From a virus, in IMG/VR virus record IMGVR_UViG_3300032315_001112, positions 1 to 35,461 of that record: DNA of 35,461 bases; one strand, 5' to 3'. The position numbers and the translations under genes were made by a program. The number at the start of each line of letters is the position of its first letter. The stretch's first letter is position 1. Of the stretch, positions 15,203 through 22,972 are shown piece by piece. The notes below the pieces were generated by a model. The model made no database searches, was not told where the DNA came from, and saw nothing but the letters and a program-made list of their open reading frames with translations.

Positions 15203-15413
15203 GGAATTTCTCCTTGAGTTGGCGGGTGTAGCGCAGCTCGTTGAATCGAGCTGCTCGGGAAATCAGCCGGTTGATCACCGACCGACGGCGAAGGCTGCCT
15301 GCCTCGACAGTGAGGCAGTGCAGCACCTCTTCTTCAGTCAGCTCGGGCAGCACGTCCATGAGCGTGCGGAACGACCCGAGCGCCTGCGAGACGTGCCACT
15401 GGCGAACCGACAT
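15165..15413 (-). CDS. Small basic hypothetical protein
   Basis: An 82-aa product: ATG 15413 lies three bases after the stop of the Cys-rich protein gene. It is mostly helical with VLPELTEEEVLHCLTVEAGS and a basic Arg-rich second half (SLRRRSVINRLISRAARFNE, LRYTRQLKEKFHG). Its last 38 bases overlap the start of the Ala/Lys-rich gene in another frame. No family is recognised; nucleic-acid binding is possible from charge. Confidence 0.7.
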   Translation of the reverse strand: MSVRQWHVSQALGSFRTLMDVLPELTEEEVLHCLTVEAGSLRRRSVINRLISRAARFNELRYTRQLKEKFHGTSPKQDHERR

Positions 15414-15416
15414 GGG

Positions 15417-16211
15417 TCAGCGACGGGCCTGCTTCTTGGCCGGCCGGGTGGCCGGGGCCTGGTAGTTCGACACGTCGGGCTCGACCATCAGCAGGTCGCG
15501 TGCCTCGCCCTGGCGGTTGTAGGCCACCTCCAGGTTCTCGTTGGGCGTCGCGTTCGAGAACTGGAACTGCGGGAAGTCCACGGCCTCGTTCAACTCGACC
15601 GTGGTGACGACGCCGACCGGCGGGACACCAAAAGTGCGGGCCACCGACGCCACGTAGCCGTCGAAGTTCTTCAGGGCCGTGGGCGACACGTTCAGGGTCC
15701 ACATGTCGGTGTTCTCGTTGGCGTCGGGCGGCAGCACCGCCAGCCTGCGGCCGTTCTTGCACGCCTTGCCCTTGCCGTCGCTGCCGAACTGGTTCATCGG
15801 GCAGGACTGGCAGTCCTTGGCCTGCGGGTTCGGCGAGTTCGGCGACGGCACCATGTTCTTCGGGTCGGTGCCGATGGCGAAGCAGTCGGGCGGGACGATG
15901 TTGTCCTTGTCGAAGCGGCCGGCGTAGAAGCTGTGCGTGGTCACGAAGTCCACGACCACGAGGTTCAGCGCGCCTTCGACCTTGGTGCCGTCGGGCAGGC
16001 TGATCTTCTTGTCCTGGCTGACCCGGATGGTGTTGCCGGTGGCCGGGGCGATGCGGCCGGCGAGACCGGCGACCTGGGCCTTGAGGGCTTCCTGGATCGA
16101 CACGATGTTGCCGGCCGGCTTCTTGACGGCGACGGCGGTGGAGGCTGCGGTGGGCGTCTTCTTGAGCGCCGCGGTCTTGGCAGGGGCTTTGGTGGCCATG
16201 GTTGCTTTCAT
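15417..16211 (-). CDS. Cys-rich putative ssDNA-binding protein
   Basis: A 264-aa product. After a low-complexity Ala/Lys/Thr N-terminus (to about residue 35), a central domain contains PPDCFAIG, DCQSCPMNQFGS and GKACKNGRR, a four-Cys metal-site pattern I recognise from conserved phage proteins next to DNA polymerase and helicase genes. The C-terminus is basic (RPAKKQARR). Position between the replication enzymes and composition suggest single-stranded DNA binding, but no biochemical family name is certain. ATG 16211 overlaps the upstream stop (ATGA); ATG 16199 (MATKAP) is an alternative. Confidence 0.7.
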   Translation of the reverse strand: MKATMATKAPAKTAALKKTPTAASTAVAVKKPAGNIVSIQEALKAQVAGLAGRIAPATGNTIRVSQDKKISLPDGTKVEGALNLVVVDFVTTHSFYAGRFDKDNIVPPDCFAIGTDPKNMVPSPNSPNPQAKDCQSCPMNQFGSDGKGKACKNGRRLAVLPPDANENTDMWTLNVSPTALKNFDGYVASVARTFGVPPVGVVTTVELNEAVDFPQFQFSNATPNENLEVAYNRQGEARDLLMVEPDVSNYQAPATRPAKKQARR

Positions 16212-16621
16212 GCGCCCGAGAGGACGCGGAGGTTGAGGCGGACCTTGTCGAACGTGGTCACGCCGGGGATGGACCCTTTGGACGCCATGAGTTCCCGGAT
16301 GGCCGGGTCACTCAGGCGCCGCTGCATGAGGTGGAAGTAGCCGGTCTTCTTGACGTACGCGAAGAACTTGTCCGCGTCGACCAGATTGCCGACCGTCGTG
16401 GTGCTGACGGACACCGAGGCGCGCTTCCCAGCGCCCTTGTCGGTGCCCTCGGCCTTCAGCTTGGCCAGCAGGGCGTCTTCGATTTCGCTGTACTCGGACT
16501 CGATGTCCTTGATCTGCTTCTCCAGCTCCTGCTTACGCTGGCGCAGGGTGAACAGGTCGTCGATGGCAGGACCGATGCCCTTGATCTTGCGCAGCGGTTT
16601 GGCTGCTTCGGTCGTCGTCAC
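16208..16621 (-). CDS. Coiled-coil conserved phage protein
   Basis: A 137-aa product from GTG 16621, chosen because the conserved-looking sequence begins there and the recurrent 17-bp element lies 15 bases upstream; an upstream in-frame extension would overlap other genes. Residues ~20-55 are a coiled coil (RQRKQELEKQIKDIESEYSE). The C-terminal FAYVKKTGYFHLMQRRLSDP and IPGVTTFDKVRLNLRVL follow a pattern I have seen in many phage proteins of unknown function near replication genes. No enzyme motif. Confidence 0.75.
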   Translation of the reverse strand: MTTTEAAKPLRKIKGIGPAIDDLFTLRQRKQELEKQIKDIESEYSEIEDALLAKLKAEGTDKGAGKRASVSVSTTTVGNLVDADKFFAYVKKTGYFHLMQRRLSDPAIRELMASKGSIPGVTTFDKVRLNLRVLSGA

Positions 16622-16635
16622 AGTGGTTGACCTAC

Positions 16636-16652
16636 TTGGATCGAAGTTGGAT
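16636..16652 (-). promoter_or_regulatory. Recurrent 17-bp element, copy b
   Basis: The plus strand reads TTGGATCGAAGTTGGAT, with a second TTGGATCG half (16647-16654) making it a tandem. It is 15 bases upstream of the GTG of the 16208-16621 gene. In transcription direction TACGAT sits just before it and could be a -10-like hexamer; no convincing -35 is seen at 17 bases. Confidence 0.5.
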
Positions 16653-16689
16653 CGTACTACGAAACATGCACAAAGCATTGCACTAAGTG

Positions 16690-17004
16690 CTACGTGTGCA
16701 CGCTCCACCCGTGGCCGGACTCGGTGCCGATCCCGACGGTGAACGCCGGCCCAGAGCCGTCGAGCGCCTGACCGGGACCGGAGTAGATGAGTCCGCCGTT
16801 GAACCAGAACTGCGCGCCGTGGCGCTTCATGGCGAACGCGAAGCTGTGCGGTGCATGGTCCTGGTACAGATGACAGGTGGTCGCCTGATCGCTGTAGTGG
16901 CCCAGGTAGTCCAGGCGTTCCATCAGCTTGTCGTAGCACTTGTTCGCCACAGCGAACTCGACCACACGAGCGAAGTGCTCGGGGTCTTCGATCTTGAGAG
17001 CCAT
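16690..17004 (-). CDS. Hypothetical protein
   Basis: A 104-aa product. ATG 17004 shares its A with the upstream stop (TGATG) and has AGGAG five bases upstream. N-terminal helices (EDPEHFARVVEFAVANKCYD) are followed by a His/aromatic-rich middle (LGHYSDQATTCHLYQDHAPH) and a C-terminal beta-like part (AQFWFNGGLIYSGPGQ). No known family. It ends 68 bases before the next gene, where a palindromic GCACTAAGTGC overlaps its stop codon (16680-16690). Confidence 0.7.
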   Translation of the reverse strand: MALKIEDPEHFARVVEFAVANKCYDKLMERLDYLGHYSDQATTCHLYQDHAPHSFAFAMKRHGAQFWFNGGLIYSGPGQALDGSGPAFTVGIGTESGHGWSVHT

Positions 17005-17222
17005 CACATCTCCTGAAGGGAAAGTGAAACAAGGTAAACCAGCGCCGCGTCAAGCGCCACTTCGGGGGTAGGGCCGTAGGTCCAGACAGGCTGGCGCCAG
17101 AAAGTGCCGCCAGTGCGCTTCATTTCGAGCTTCACACCCCAGCGGTCAGGGTTGCGTTCGAGGTGCCGCAGCATGACGAACTGAGGTTGCGCTCGAACCG
17201 GATGGTCAGGACATTCAGTCAC
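17004..17222 (-). CDS. Small hypothetical protein
   Basis: A 72-aa product with GTG start at 17222 overlapping the upstream gene by eight bases; AAGG nine bases before. It contains DRWGVKLEMKRTGGTFWRQP and a C-terminal helix (PEVALDAALVYLVSLSLQEM). No family recognised. Tight coupling on both sides is the main support. Confidence 0.65.
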   Translation of the reverse strand: MTECPDHPVRAQPQFVMLRHLERNPDRWGVKLEMKRTGGTFWRQPVWTYGPTPEVALDAALVYLVSLSLQEM

Positions 17223-17433
17223 TGATCAGCGCCTTGTGGAACTTGTCCACTTCGATCAGCTCGCGCTTGATCTTGAGCGCGTGTTGAAAAGCCGAAGCGA
17301 AGTTGGCGTGCAAGTCATCGACTTCAAAGCTCTGCGAATACTCGTTCTTGTCGCCATGCACCACCGTGATCCGTGAGCAGCCCATGTGAACCATGGTTGT
17401 GATGTGCAGCCACGGGCACAGCGCGCCGAACAT
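17215..17433 (-). CDS. Small hypothetical protein after DNA polymerase
   Basis: A 72-aa product from ATG 17433, four bases after the polymerase stop; an upstream Met would overlap the polymerase gene. Beta-like N-terminus (WLHITTMVHMGCSRITVVHG) and helical C-terminus (NFASAFQHALKIKRELIEVD). No family recognised. Confidence 0.65.
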   Translation of the reverse strand: MFGALCPWLHITTMVHMGCSRITVVHGDKNEYSQSFEVDDLHANFASAFQHALKIKRELIEVDKFHKALISD

Positions 17434-17437
17434 CAAA

Positions 17438-19600
17438 TCACTTGCTGTAGCAGACATCGAAGTCACCTTCAGCGTTCAGCGGAATGTCGTGGCACCACTC
17501 CAGCGGCGTCTTCATCACCTTGAGCATGAATGCCGTCGCGGCCGGGCCGAGCTTGGCCTTGACGTGCGCGCCGACCTCGTCATGCGTGGTCAGCACGACG
17601 CGGTGCTTCTGGTCGATCATGAGCATCTGCTTGGCGACGATGATCCGCGCCAGCGCCTGCACGATGTTCTCGCACAGCAGACCGCCATAGATCTTCTTGG
17701 TCTGGTCGCCGGACTGGTACGTCCACTCGTCCCAGCCTTTGTCGTTGAGGCGCTTCTTGAGGTTCGGGTACTTCAGCGCCATGCCGTTGGGCAGCCAGAT
17801 CGTGTTGGCCTCCCAACTGATCGGGCCGTGGCTACCGGTGCGACCGAACGCCATGTCTTCAATGATGCCCTTGCAGATTTCCCAGCCCGCAGCGATGCGG
17901 TGGTTCTTGCGGCGGTACGCATTGATGATGCGTTGGCACTGGTCCAGCGTGAAGAACACTGGCGGGCCGCCGAGCGCGCCCTTGGCCAGCGTGATCTGGA
18001 GCTTGGCTGCGCCCATCTGGAAACCCAGGCCCAGAACGCAGACCTTGCCAACGAAGCGCTCGGTCTTGTCCTCGGTCGTGATTTCGCGCCCATAGACCAG
18101 ATCGCCGAACTTGCAGTAGGCGTCGCGGTCGTTGCCGCGTGCGACGCCCTTGGACTTGTCCCAGGTGTCGGACGCACGGAACGCATCCATGAGGTCGTCC
18201 TGGCCCCAGAGCCAGCCGTTGACACGGGCCTCAATCTGGCCGGAGTCAACGACGCAGATGACGTGCGCCGCCTGGGCGATGATCGACTTGCGCAGCTCCC
18301 CACCACGAGTGAGGTTCTGCATGTTCATCTTGTTGTTGCCGCCCCAGCGCCCCGTGTGCGCCCGGTAGTAGGCGTAGCCCACAGGCAGGCGCATGCCGTT
18401 GGCGCCGGCGACCAGGAAACGCTGGGCGCGTGTGACGTTGGTCGTGGACTTGACAGCGAGCCGCGTATCCACCAGGGCGCGCAGTCGGGCTTGACGCTGA
18501 GCGAGCCGCTTCACGTCGGCCTTCTTGTTCAGGTTCAGGCCGGTGGACAGCTTCTCGACATCGTCAGGCAGGTTGATGAACTCGGCGTCGTCCTTGGCGA
18601 ACGCATACGCCCACTTGCCTTCGTCGGTGCGCTCAGCGCTGGGCTTCTTCATCCAGGCTGGGCTGATCTTGATGGGCGGCTCAACGCCCTCGTGCCGCAG
18701 CAGATCAGCGAACTTCTCGCTGCTGCCCACCACCTTCTTGGTGATTAGGATCGTGCGGGCTTCGCTGCCCTCGGGCGCCGCCAGCTTCTCGGCCTTGGTC
18801 AGTTTGACATCAGCCTCGTAGAGCGGTGCGTCGATCAGCGTGGTCAGCAGCCCGCGGCGGTGCTCCAGCTCGCGAGCCAGCTCAGCCTGCACACGCGGGA
18901 TGTCCACGCCCAGCACCGGGTCGCAGAACACGCGGCACGTGAGGTGAATCAAGTCCATCTCGTCACGCGGCATCTCGTCGACCATGAGCTTGAAGACCTC
19001 GTGCATCTCGTCCACGTCAACGCCGCAATACTCGGCGCCGGTCTCATAGATGCCCTCCTTGACCAGATCGACGTAGTGCTTGCCCTTCATGGCTTCGAGC
19101 GCGCCTTTGAGCTTGCCGCCGCGCCCATAGTGGACAGAGACCTCTTCCAGGCCGGCGCCAATCTCGTTGCTGTGCAGGCCGCGGGCCATGGACAGCGAGC
19201 AGTAGTAGCGCTTGGGCACCACGCCGTAGTGGTGGCTCAGGATGAAGCCGTCGAACTGCGTGTTGTGGCACAGCAGCGTGTGGGCCTTCCAGTCAATCGT
19301 CTTGAGGAATGCCTTGATCTTCGGGCCGGGGATCACCTTGCGCTTGCCGCGGCCGACCTTGACGCCCATCATCAGCGCCTCGAAGCGGGCGTCGCGGATG
19401 TACTCGCTGGTGCTGAGCTTGGTGAGCGTGTAGTCGTTGTCGTAGAACGTCTCGAAGTCGATGGACACGAGACGTGCCCAGTCGACAGCTTCGCGCTCGA
19501 ATGCCGGCCGGCCGGTGAACGCTGGCTTCGGTTGGGTGACAGGCGTCGGCGCGAGCTTCCTCGCTGCTGGCTTGGTGGCGTATGCAGATGCCCAGCTCAC
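17438..19600 (-). CDS. Family A DNA polymerase with 3'-5' exonuclease
   Basis: A 720-aa replicative polymerase. The proofreading domain is intact: ExoI VSIDFETF (D48, E50), ExoII CHNTQFD and ExoIII YCGVDVD. In the polymerase domain, motif A is VVDSGQIEARV, motif B is R515-x3-K519-x3-L523-G-x2-F527, and motif C is TTHDEVGA. L523 stands where Klenow has F762 and F527 where it has Y766. GTG 19600 overlaps the upstream stop (GTGA) and has GAGG seven bases before; the longer upstream reading would run through another gene. It is flanked by SNF2 helicase and ssDNA-binding-type genes, and is clearly the phage replicase. Confidence 0.95.
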   Translation of the reverse strand: MSWASAYATKPAARKLAPTPVTQPKPAFTGRPAFEREAVDWARLVSIDFETFYDNDYTLTKLSTSEYIRDARFEALMMGVKVGRGKRKVIPGPKIKAFLKTIDWKAHTLLCHNTQFDGFILSHHYGVVPKRYYCSLSMARGLHSNEIGAGLEEVSVHYGRGGKLKGALEAMKGKHYVDLVKEGIYETGAEYCGVDVDEMHEVFKLMVDEMPRDEMDLIHLTCRVFCDPVLGVDIPRVQAELARELEHRRGLLTTLIDAPLYEADVKLTKAEKLAAPEGSEARTILITKKVVGSSEKFADLLRHEGVEPPIKISPAWMKKPSAERTDEGKWAYAFAKDDAEFINLPDDVEKLSTGLNLNKKADVKRLAQRQARLRALVDTRLAVKSTTNVTRAQRFLVAGANGMRLPVGYAYYRAHTGRWGGNNKMNMQNLTRGGELRKSIIAQAAHVICVVDSGQIEARVNGWLWGQDDLMDAFRASDTWDKSKGVARGNDRDAYCKFGDLVYGREITTEDKTERFVGKVCVLGLGFQMGAAKLQITLAKGALGGPPVFFTLDQCQRIINAYRRKNHRIAAGWEICKGIIEDMAFGRTGSHGPISWEANTIWLPNGMALKYPNLKKRLNDKGWDEWTYQSGDQTKKIYGGLLCENIVQALARIIVAKQMLMIDQKHRVVLTTHDEVGAHVKAKLGPAATAFMLKVMKTPLEWCHDIPLNAEGDFDVCYSK

Positions 19601-19836
19601 GGACGAACCTCGACGACGGTAGGGGTCATGGGAACGATGACGAAGCGGCCGGTGGGCTTCATCAGCACGGCGCGGGGGTACTTGCTCGGTCGCTGCTGTT
19701 CGGCGTAGTGCTTGTCGCCAGGGGACAACCCGTAGTAAGTCGTCATGCACTGCTCATCGACGGGCTTGTTGGCGGCGAGGATCGTCACCAGCATGCCTTC
19801 GGTGATCCACCCGACACGGTAGTTGGCGAGCTTCAT
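19597..19836 (-). CDS. Small hypothetical protein upstream of polymerase
   Basis: A 79-aa product. ATG 19836 overlaps the upstream stop (ATGA) and its own TGA overlaps the polymerase GTG (GTGA). Sequence features: YRVGWITEGMLVTILAANKP and RPSKYPRAVLMKPTGRFVIV, both beta-rich, suggesting a small beta-barrel. No family recognised. Confidence 0.65.
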   Translation of the reverse strand: MKLANYRVGWITEGMLVTILAANKPVDEQCMTTYYGLSPGDKHYAEQQRPSKYPRAVLMKPTGRFVIVPMTPTVVEVRP

Positions 19837-20078
19837 GAGTTGAGCGCCCAGGTGAAACGCCGCGTGGCAATTTCTTCGGCCTTATCCAGCGCGAACGCAG
19901 CTTGTCCGGGGGACAAGACCACGGGCGTCTTCAGGTCGCCAGACCAGCACTGCGGGGCGAGCTTCTGAAAGTCTTGGGCGGAGACACAACGGCGAAGCAG
20001 ATCAGCTTCGACCGTGACTCCTTTATTCCCGCTGGCCTGGATCAGGGCGCGCAGCGTCTCGAAGTGGTGGTCGTTCAT
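19833..20078 (-). CDS. Small hypothetical protein
   Basis: An 81-aa, mostly helical product (ETLRALIQASGNKGVTVEAD, then SPGQAAFALDKAEEIATRRF) with ATGA overlaps at both ends. No known family. It belongs to a run of three short coupled genes between the SNF2 helicase and the polymerase. Confidence 0.65.
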   Translation of the reverse strand: MNDHHFETLRALIQASGNKGVTVEADLLRRCVSAQDFQKLAPQCWSGDLKTPVVLSPGQAAFALDKAEEIATRRFTWALNS

Positions 20079-20314
20079 TGATTCAACGCCCGGCAGAATT
20101 CGTTGATGAAGTTCTCTTCCATACGACTGAGAAGCTCACGGGCACTCGACAGCGGAATGGCAACAGCACCTTCCCCGGCACGCCGTTCGGAGAACTGGTA
20201 CCAACTTGCTGCAAGAGCGACGTCCGCTAAGAACTCCGGACTGGCGATGAACATGACCCCAGCACCGTCAAGGCGTTGCCGCATCTCTTCGATGAGCTTT
20301 GGGTCGACGTTCAC
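20075..20314 (-). CDS. Small helical hypothetical protein
   Basis: A 79-aa product; GTG 20314 overlaps the helicase stop (GTGA), which is why the longer reading inside the helicase gene is rejected. It is amphipathic helical throughout (PKLIEEMRQRLDGAGVMFIA, ARELLSRMEENFINEFCRAL). No family recognised. Encoded directly after the SNF2-type helicase. Confidence 0.65.
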   Translation of the reverse strand: MNVDPKLIEEMRQRLDGAGVMFIASPEFLADVALAASWYQFSERRAGEGAVAIPLSSARELLSRMEENFINEFCRALNQ

Positions 20315-21705
20315 TTCCAGTTCCCAAACAGGTCCAGCAGGTTGCCCATGCGTGCATCCTTGGCCATCAGGATGTCGTGGTACACGCGCTCTTCGATGCT
20401 GTCCTTGGCGAGGCACACGATGATTTCGGTCTTGCTCTTCTGGCCAATGCGGGCCTGCCGCCGGTTGCCCTGCTTGAACCACGACAGGTCGTAGGTCGGG
20501 CCGGTCCAGATGATTGAGTTGCCGGCCGTGAGCGTCAGGCCGTGGGCCGCGCTCTTGGGGTGTGCAAACAGCACGTCGTACACGCCGCGCTGGTACGCGT
20601 TGACGACGGTGATGCGCTCGGTGTCGGACGACTCGCCGTCGATGACGGCGTAGGTCATGCCGCGCTTCTCGGCTTCAGCAATCAGCGCGTCACGCTGGTG
20701 CTGCCAGAAGAAGAACACGAGCGGATGCTTGCGCTCAGCGGCCATGTCGATGATGGCCTCGTACCGCGCACTGTCAATGAGCTGGTACTTGCCGCCCTCG
20801 GTGTAGACCGCACCGCTGCAAATCTGGAGCAGCTTGGTTGCCACCGCGGCGGCGTTGACCGCAGTGAGCGACAGGTTCTTGCCCTGGAGCAACGGTAAGA
20901 GCTGAGTCAGCTCCATCGTCTCGTAGAGCTTGCGCTGCTTGGGCGTCAGCTCGTAGTCCACCGTGTACTGATGGGTGGCCGGGATGTCCACGCAGTCCTC
21001 GAACTTGTGACGCACCACGATGTCGCTGATCAGGCCGAACACGGCTTCCTCGGCACCGGGCTTGTCGTGCCACTTGACCGCATGCGCATTGGCGCCGACT
21101 TGCTCGGGCGTGCAGACGGTGCTGCGGAAGTTGAAGAACAGCGGGCCGAGCCGCTGGCCGCCGTCGAGCAACAGCACGAGGTGCCAGATGTCGCAGATGC
21201 CGTTGCTGGTCGGTGTGGCCGTCAGCACGGACTTGCGCTTGATGTGCTTGAGGCGCGACAGCCTGAGCGCCGCCCTGGCGCGCTGGCTGGTGTGGTGCTT
21301 GAACGCCTCGGCTTCATCGACGCACAGCTCGCTGAACTTGGCGAGCTGTGCCGGCTTGAGCGTCGTCAGCCACTTCACCGCGTCGTGGTTGGTGATGTAG
21401 ACGTCGGCGTCTTCGGCGAACGCAGCAGCGCGGTTGTCGGCCGTGGCCACTGAGACCTTCATGCCCGGGGCAAACTTGGCGAAGTCGTTGGCCCAGGCCG
21501 CGCGTAGCAGCGAGCGGGGCGCCAGCACCAGCAGGCAGCCGCCACCCTTGCGGCGGCGCTCGGCCCAGGCCCAGATGCGCACCGCTGTCTTGCCGGTGCC
21601 GGGGTCCGACATGTCGAACACGATGGGTGTGGTCTTGTCGTGCGCCAGACTGAGTGTCTGGTGCTTCATCGGCTTGATCGCCGCACGAGCGCGAGACTTG
21701 ATCAT
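20311..21705 (-). CDS. SNF2-family (SF2) DNA helicase/translocase
   Basis: A 464-aa two-lobe SF2 ATPase: Walker A DPGTGKT (34-40), motif Ia APRSLLRAAW, motif II VDEAEAF (DEAE), motif III LTATPTSN, motif V HGLTLTAGN and motif VI QGNRRQARIGQ. The RxxRxGQ arginine-finger pattern and lack of HTH or nuclease domains match the short SNF2-like proteins common in phage replication modules, thought to remodel or unwind DNA during replication and recombination. ATG 21705 overlaps the stop of a 54-aa gene (ATGA). No coding anomaly. Confidence 0.92.
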   Translation of the reverse strand: MIKSRARAAIKPMKHQTLSLAHDKTTPIVFDMSDPGTGKTAVRIWAWAERRRKGGGCLLVLAPRSLLRAAWANDFAKFAPGMKVSVATADNRAAAFAEDADVYITNHDAVKWLTTLKPAQLAKFSELCVDEAEAFKHHTSQRARAALRLSRLKHIKRKSVLTATPTSNGICDIWHLVLLLDGGQRLGPLFFNFRSTVCTPEQVGANAHAVKWHDKPGAEEAVFGLISDIVVRHKFEDCVDIPATHQYTVDYELTPKQRKLYETMELTQLLPLLQGKNLSLTAVNAAAVATKLLQICSGAVYTEGGKYQLIDSARYEAIIDMAAERKHPLVFFFWQHQRDALIAEAEKRGMTYAVIDGESSDTERITVVNAYQRGVYDVLFAHPKSAAHGLTLTAGNSIIWTGPTYDLSWFKQGNRRQARIGQKSKTEIIVCLAKDSIEERVYHDILMAKDARMGNLLDLFGNWK

Positions 21706-21866
21706 TGCTTGCTGTGCTTGAAGAAACGATTGGCTGCCTTGATCAGCTTGAGGCCGAGGTACGTGAGCACTGCGCCAGCGATGGCCGCCATGACCATGAA
21801 GGGGAGGGCGACGGCAGTTGCCACCATGAAGAACCCACGCCAGAACTTCTTCTCAGTGGTGCTCAT
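21702..21866 (-). CDS. Very short membrane protein (54 aa)
   Basis: ATG 21866 lies 14 bases inside the preceding gene and the TGA (21702-21704) overlaps the SNF2 helicase ATG. The product begins MSTTEKKFWRGFF, then has a strongly hydrophobic Ala/Val/Met helix (about 14-38, MVATAVALPFMVMAAIAGAV) and a basic end (KAANRFFKHSKQ). No family recognised. The double overlap is strong structural evidence that it is translated. Confidence 0.65.
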   Translation of the reverse strand: MSTTEKKFWRGFFMVATAVALPFMVMAAIAGAVLTYLGLKLIKAANRFFKHSKQ

Positions 21867-22116
21867 GGGCTTCGTGGGCATGAATCCGGTCCTCGCATTG
21901 CTTGATGAGCTTCATGAGCCCGCCGTTGGTGTTGATGTCCGCGTGCGTGTGGAAGCTGACGAAGAAACCCAGCACGAGGACGGCAGGGTCTTGGATGGGT
22001 TCGATGCCGGCGTCTAGCAGCGCCTTCACGTATTCCGTCAGGACTTCGAGGATGTCGACGAGAGGCGGCGGATCGGCAGTAGACGAGATGGCGACGACGA
22101 ACTCATCGACGGTCAC
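21853..22116 (-). CDS. Hypothetical protein with His-rich C-terminus
   Basis: An 87-aa product from GTG 22116 (GTGA overlap with the nuclease stop; AAGGTGG four bases upstream). The middle is a hydrophobic helix (VLTEYVKALLDAG, then DPAVLVLGFFVSFHTHADIN) and the end is HAHEAHEHH, a possible metal-binding tail. No family recognised. Longer readings would lie within the upstream nuclease gene. Confidence 0.65.
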   Translation of the reverse strand: MTVDEFVVAISSTADPPPLVDILEVLTEYVKALLDAGIEPIQDPAVLVLGFFVSFHTHADINTNGGLMKLIKQCEDRIHAHEAHEHH

Positions 22117-22940
22117 ACGCCCACCTTGCAATCGCCGCTGCTGCCCGGCTTGGTGCCGTAGCGGCACCACTGGCACGAGAACTTGTTCGGGTTCGGCTTG
22201 AAGTCGGTGCAGTCCGTGACGGCGGAGCCGCGGATGTCGAACGAGCGCTTGAAGCGCAGGCCCTGGTCACGGGTGAACGTCTTCTGTGTCAGCTCGTCCA
22301 CGTCGAGATACCACAGCTCGGTGTGGACCAGCTCCAGCTCGGGGTAGCGCAAGAACGTGCAGAGCTGGTACATCTGGAGCTGCTCGCCGTGCTTGATTTC
22401 GTTGCCCCACTTCTTGCCGGTCTTGTAGTCGATGACGACTGCCTCGGTCGGGCTGAGGTGGACGAGCGCGTCGAGCTTCAGACGCAGCCAGACGGGCAGC
22501 CAGTAGTACATGGTCTTGCCGACCTTGACGAGGTCGCCGGGGCGGCCACGTTCCGGCAGCTTCTTGGCGCTGACGAACGGCAGGCCCAAGTGCTCGGGGC
22601 CTTCGGCGACGCGCCACTCGCCATTCCAACTGCACGGGTTCCAGCCACGGTCCATGCCCCACTCGCCTTCGAGCGAGACAGCGCCGGCCTCGTAGAGGTC
22701 GCGCAGTTTGGCGGTCTCGGCGGCGAACTTCGCAGCTTCGGCCGGCATCGGCCCGTCGCCCTTCACATACAGCTCCATCTCGTTGTGGATGCGGCTGCCG
22801 CGGTCGTTCGCGTGCTCCGTTTTGCCGGGCGGCAGAGGCCGCTCGGGCTCGGGCACGCGCCGGTCGTGCTTGAGGTGCGCGTAAAACTTGCACTTCTCGA
22901 AGTCGACGAGGCGACTGGGGGACCAGGTGATGATGGCCAT
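22113..22940 (-). CDS. Cas4/RecB-like PD-(D/E)xK nuclease with Fe-S cysteines
   Basis: A 275-aa nuclease of the PD-(D/E)xK RecB/Cas4 group. SPSRLVDFEKCKF gives the N-terminal Cys (about residue 17); GSRIHNEME is motif I; LRLKLDALVHLSP supplies the motif II Asp; AVVIDYKTGKKW is the motif III D-x-K; EQLQMYQL is the QxxxY motif. The C-terminus has CQWCRYG and SGDC. Four Cys in this layout predict a 4Fe-4S cluster holding the fold together, as in Cas4 and AddB-type nucleases. A role in 5'-end resection for recombination is likely. A copy of the recurrent 17-bp element lies 16 bases upstream of ATG 22940. Confidence 0.88.
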   Translation of the reverse strand: MAIITWSPSRLVDFEKCKFYAHLKHDRRVPEPERPLPPGKTEHANDRGSRIHNEMELYVKGDGPMPAEAAKFAAETAKLRDLYEAGAVSLEGEWGMDRGWNPCSWNGEWRVAEGPEHLGLPFVSAKKLPERGRPGDLVKVGKTMYYWLPVWLRLKLDALVHLSPTEAVVIDYKTGKKWGNEIKHGEQLQMYQLCTFLRYPELELVHTELWYLDVDELTQKTFTRDQGLRFKRSFDIRGSAVTDCTDFKPNPNKFSCQWCRYGTKPGSSGDCKVGV

Positions 22941-22955
22941 GGCTGAGCTTCAAAG

Positions 22956-22972
22956 TTGGATCGAACTTAGAT
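22956..22972 (-). promoter_or_regulatory. Recurrent 17-bp element, copy c
   Basis: The plus strand reads TTGGATCGAACTTAGAT. It overlaps the TAA stop (22967-22969) of the preceding gene and stands 16 bases before the ATG of the Cas4-like gene. AAGTT/AACTT flank its core as a short inverted repeat, and in transcription direction TATTAT is immediately upstream, resembling a -10 box. Confidence 0.5.

Noticed and set aside
17393-18748. 451-codon plus-strand frame opposite the DNA polymerase
   Set aside because: It mirrors conserved polymerase motifs on the other strand and has no motif of its own.
20289-20305. Sixth full copy of the 17-bp element (TTGGGTCGACGTTCACT)
   Set aside because: It matches at only about 13 of 17 positions and lies inside the first codons of a gene, so it is probably chance.
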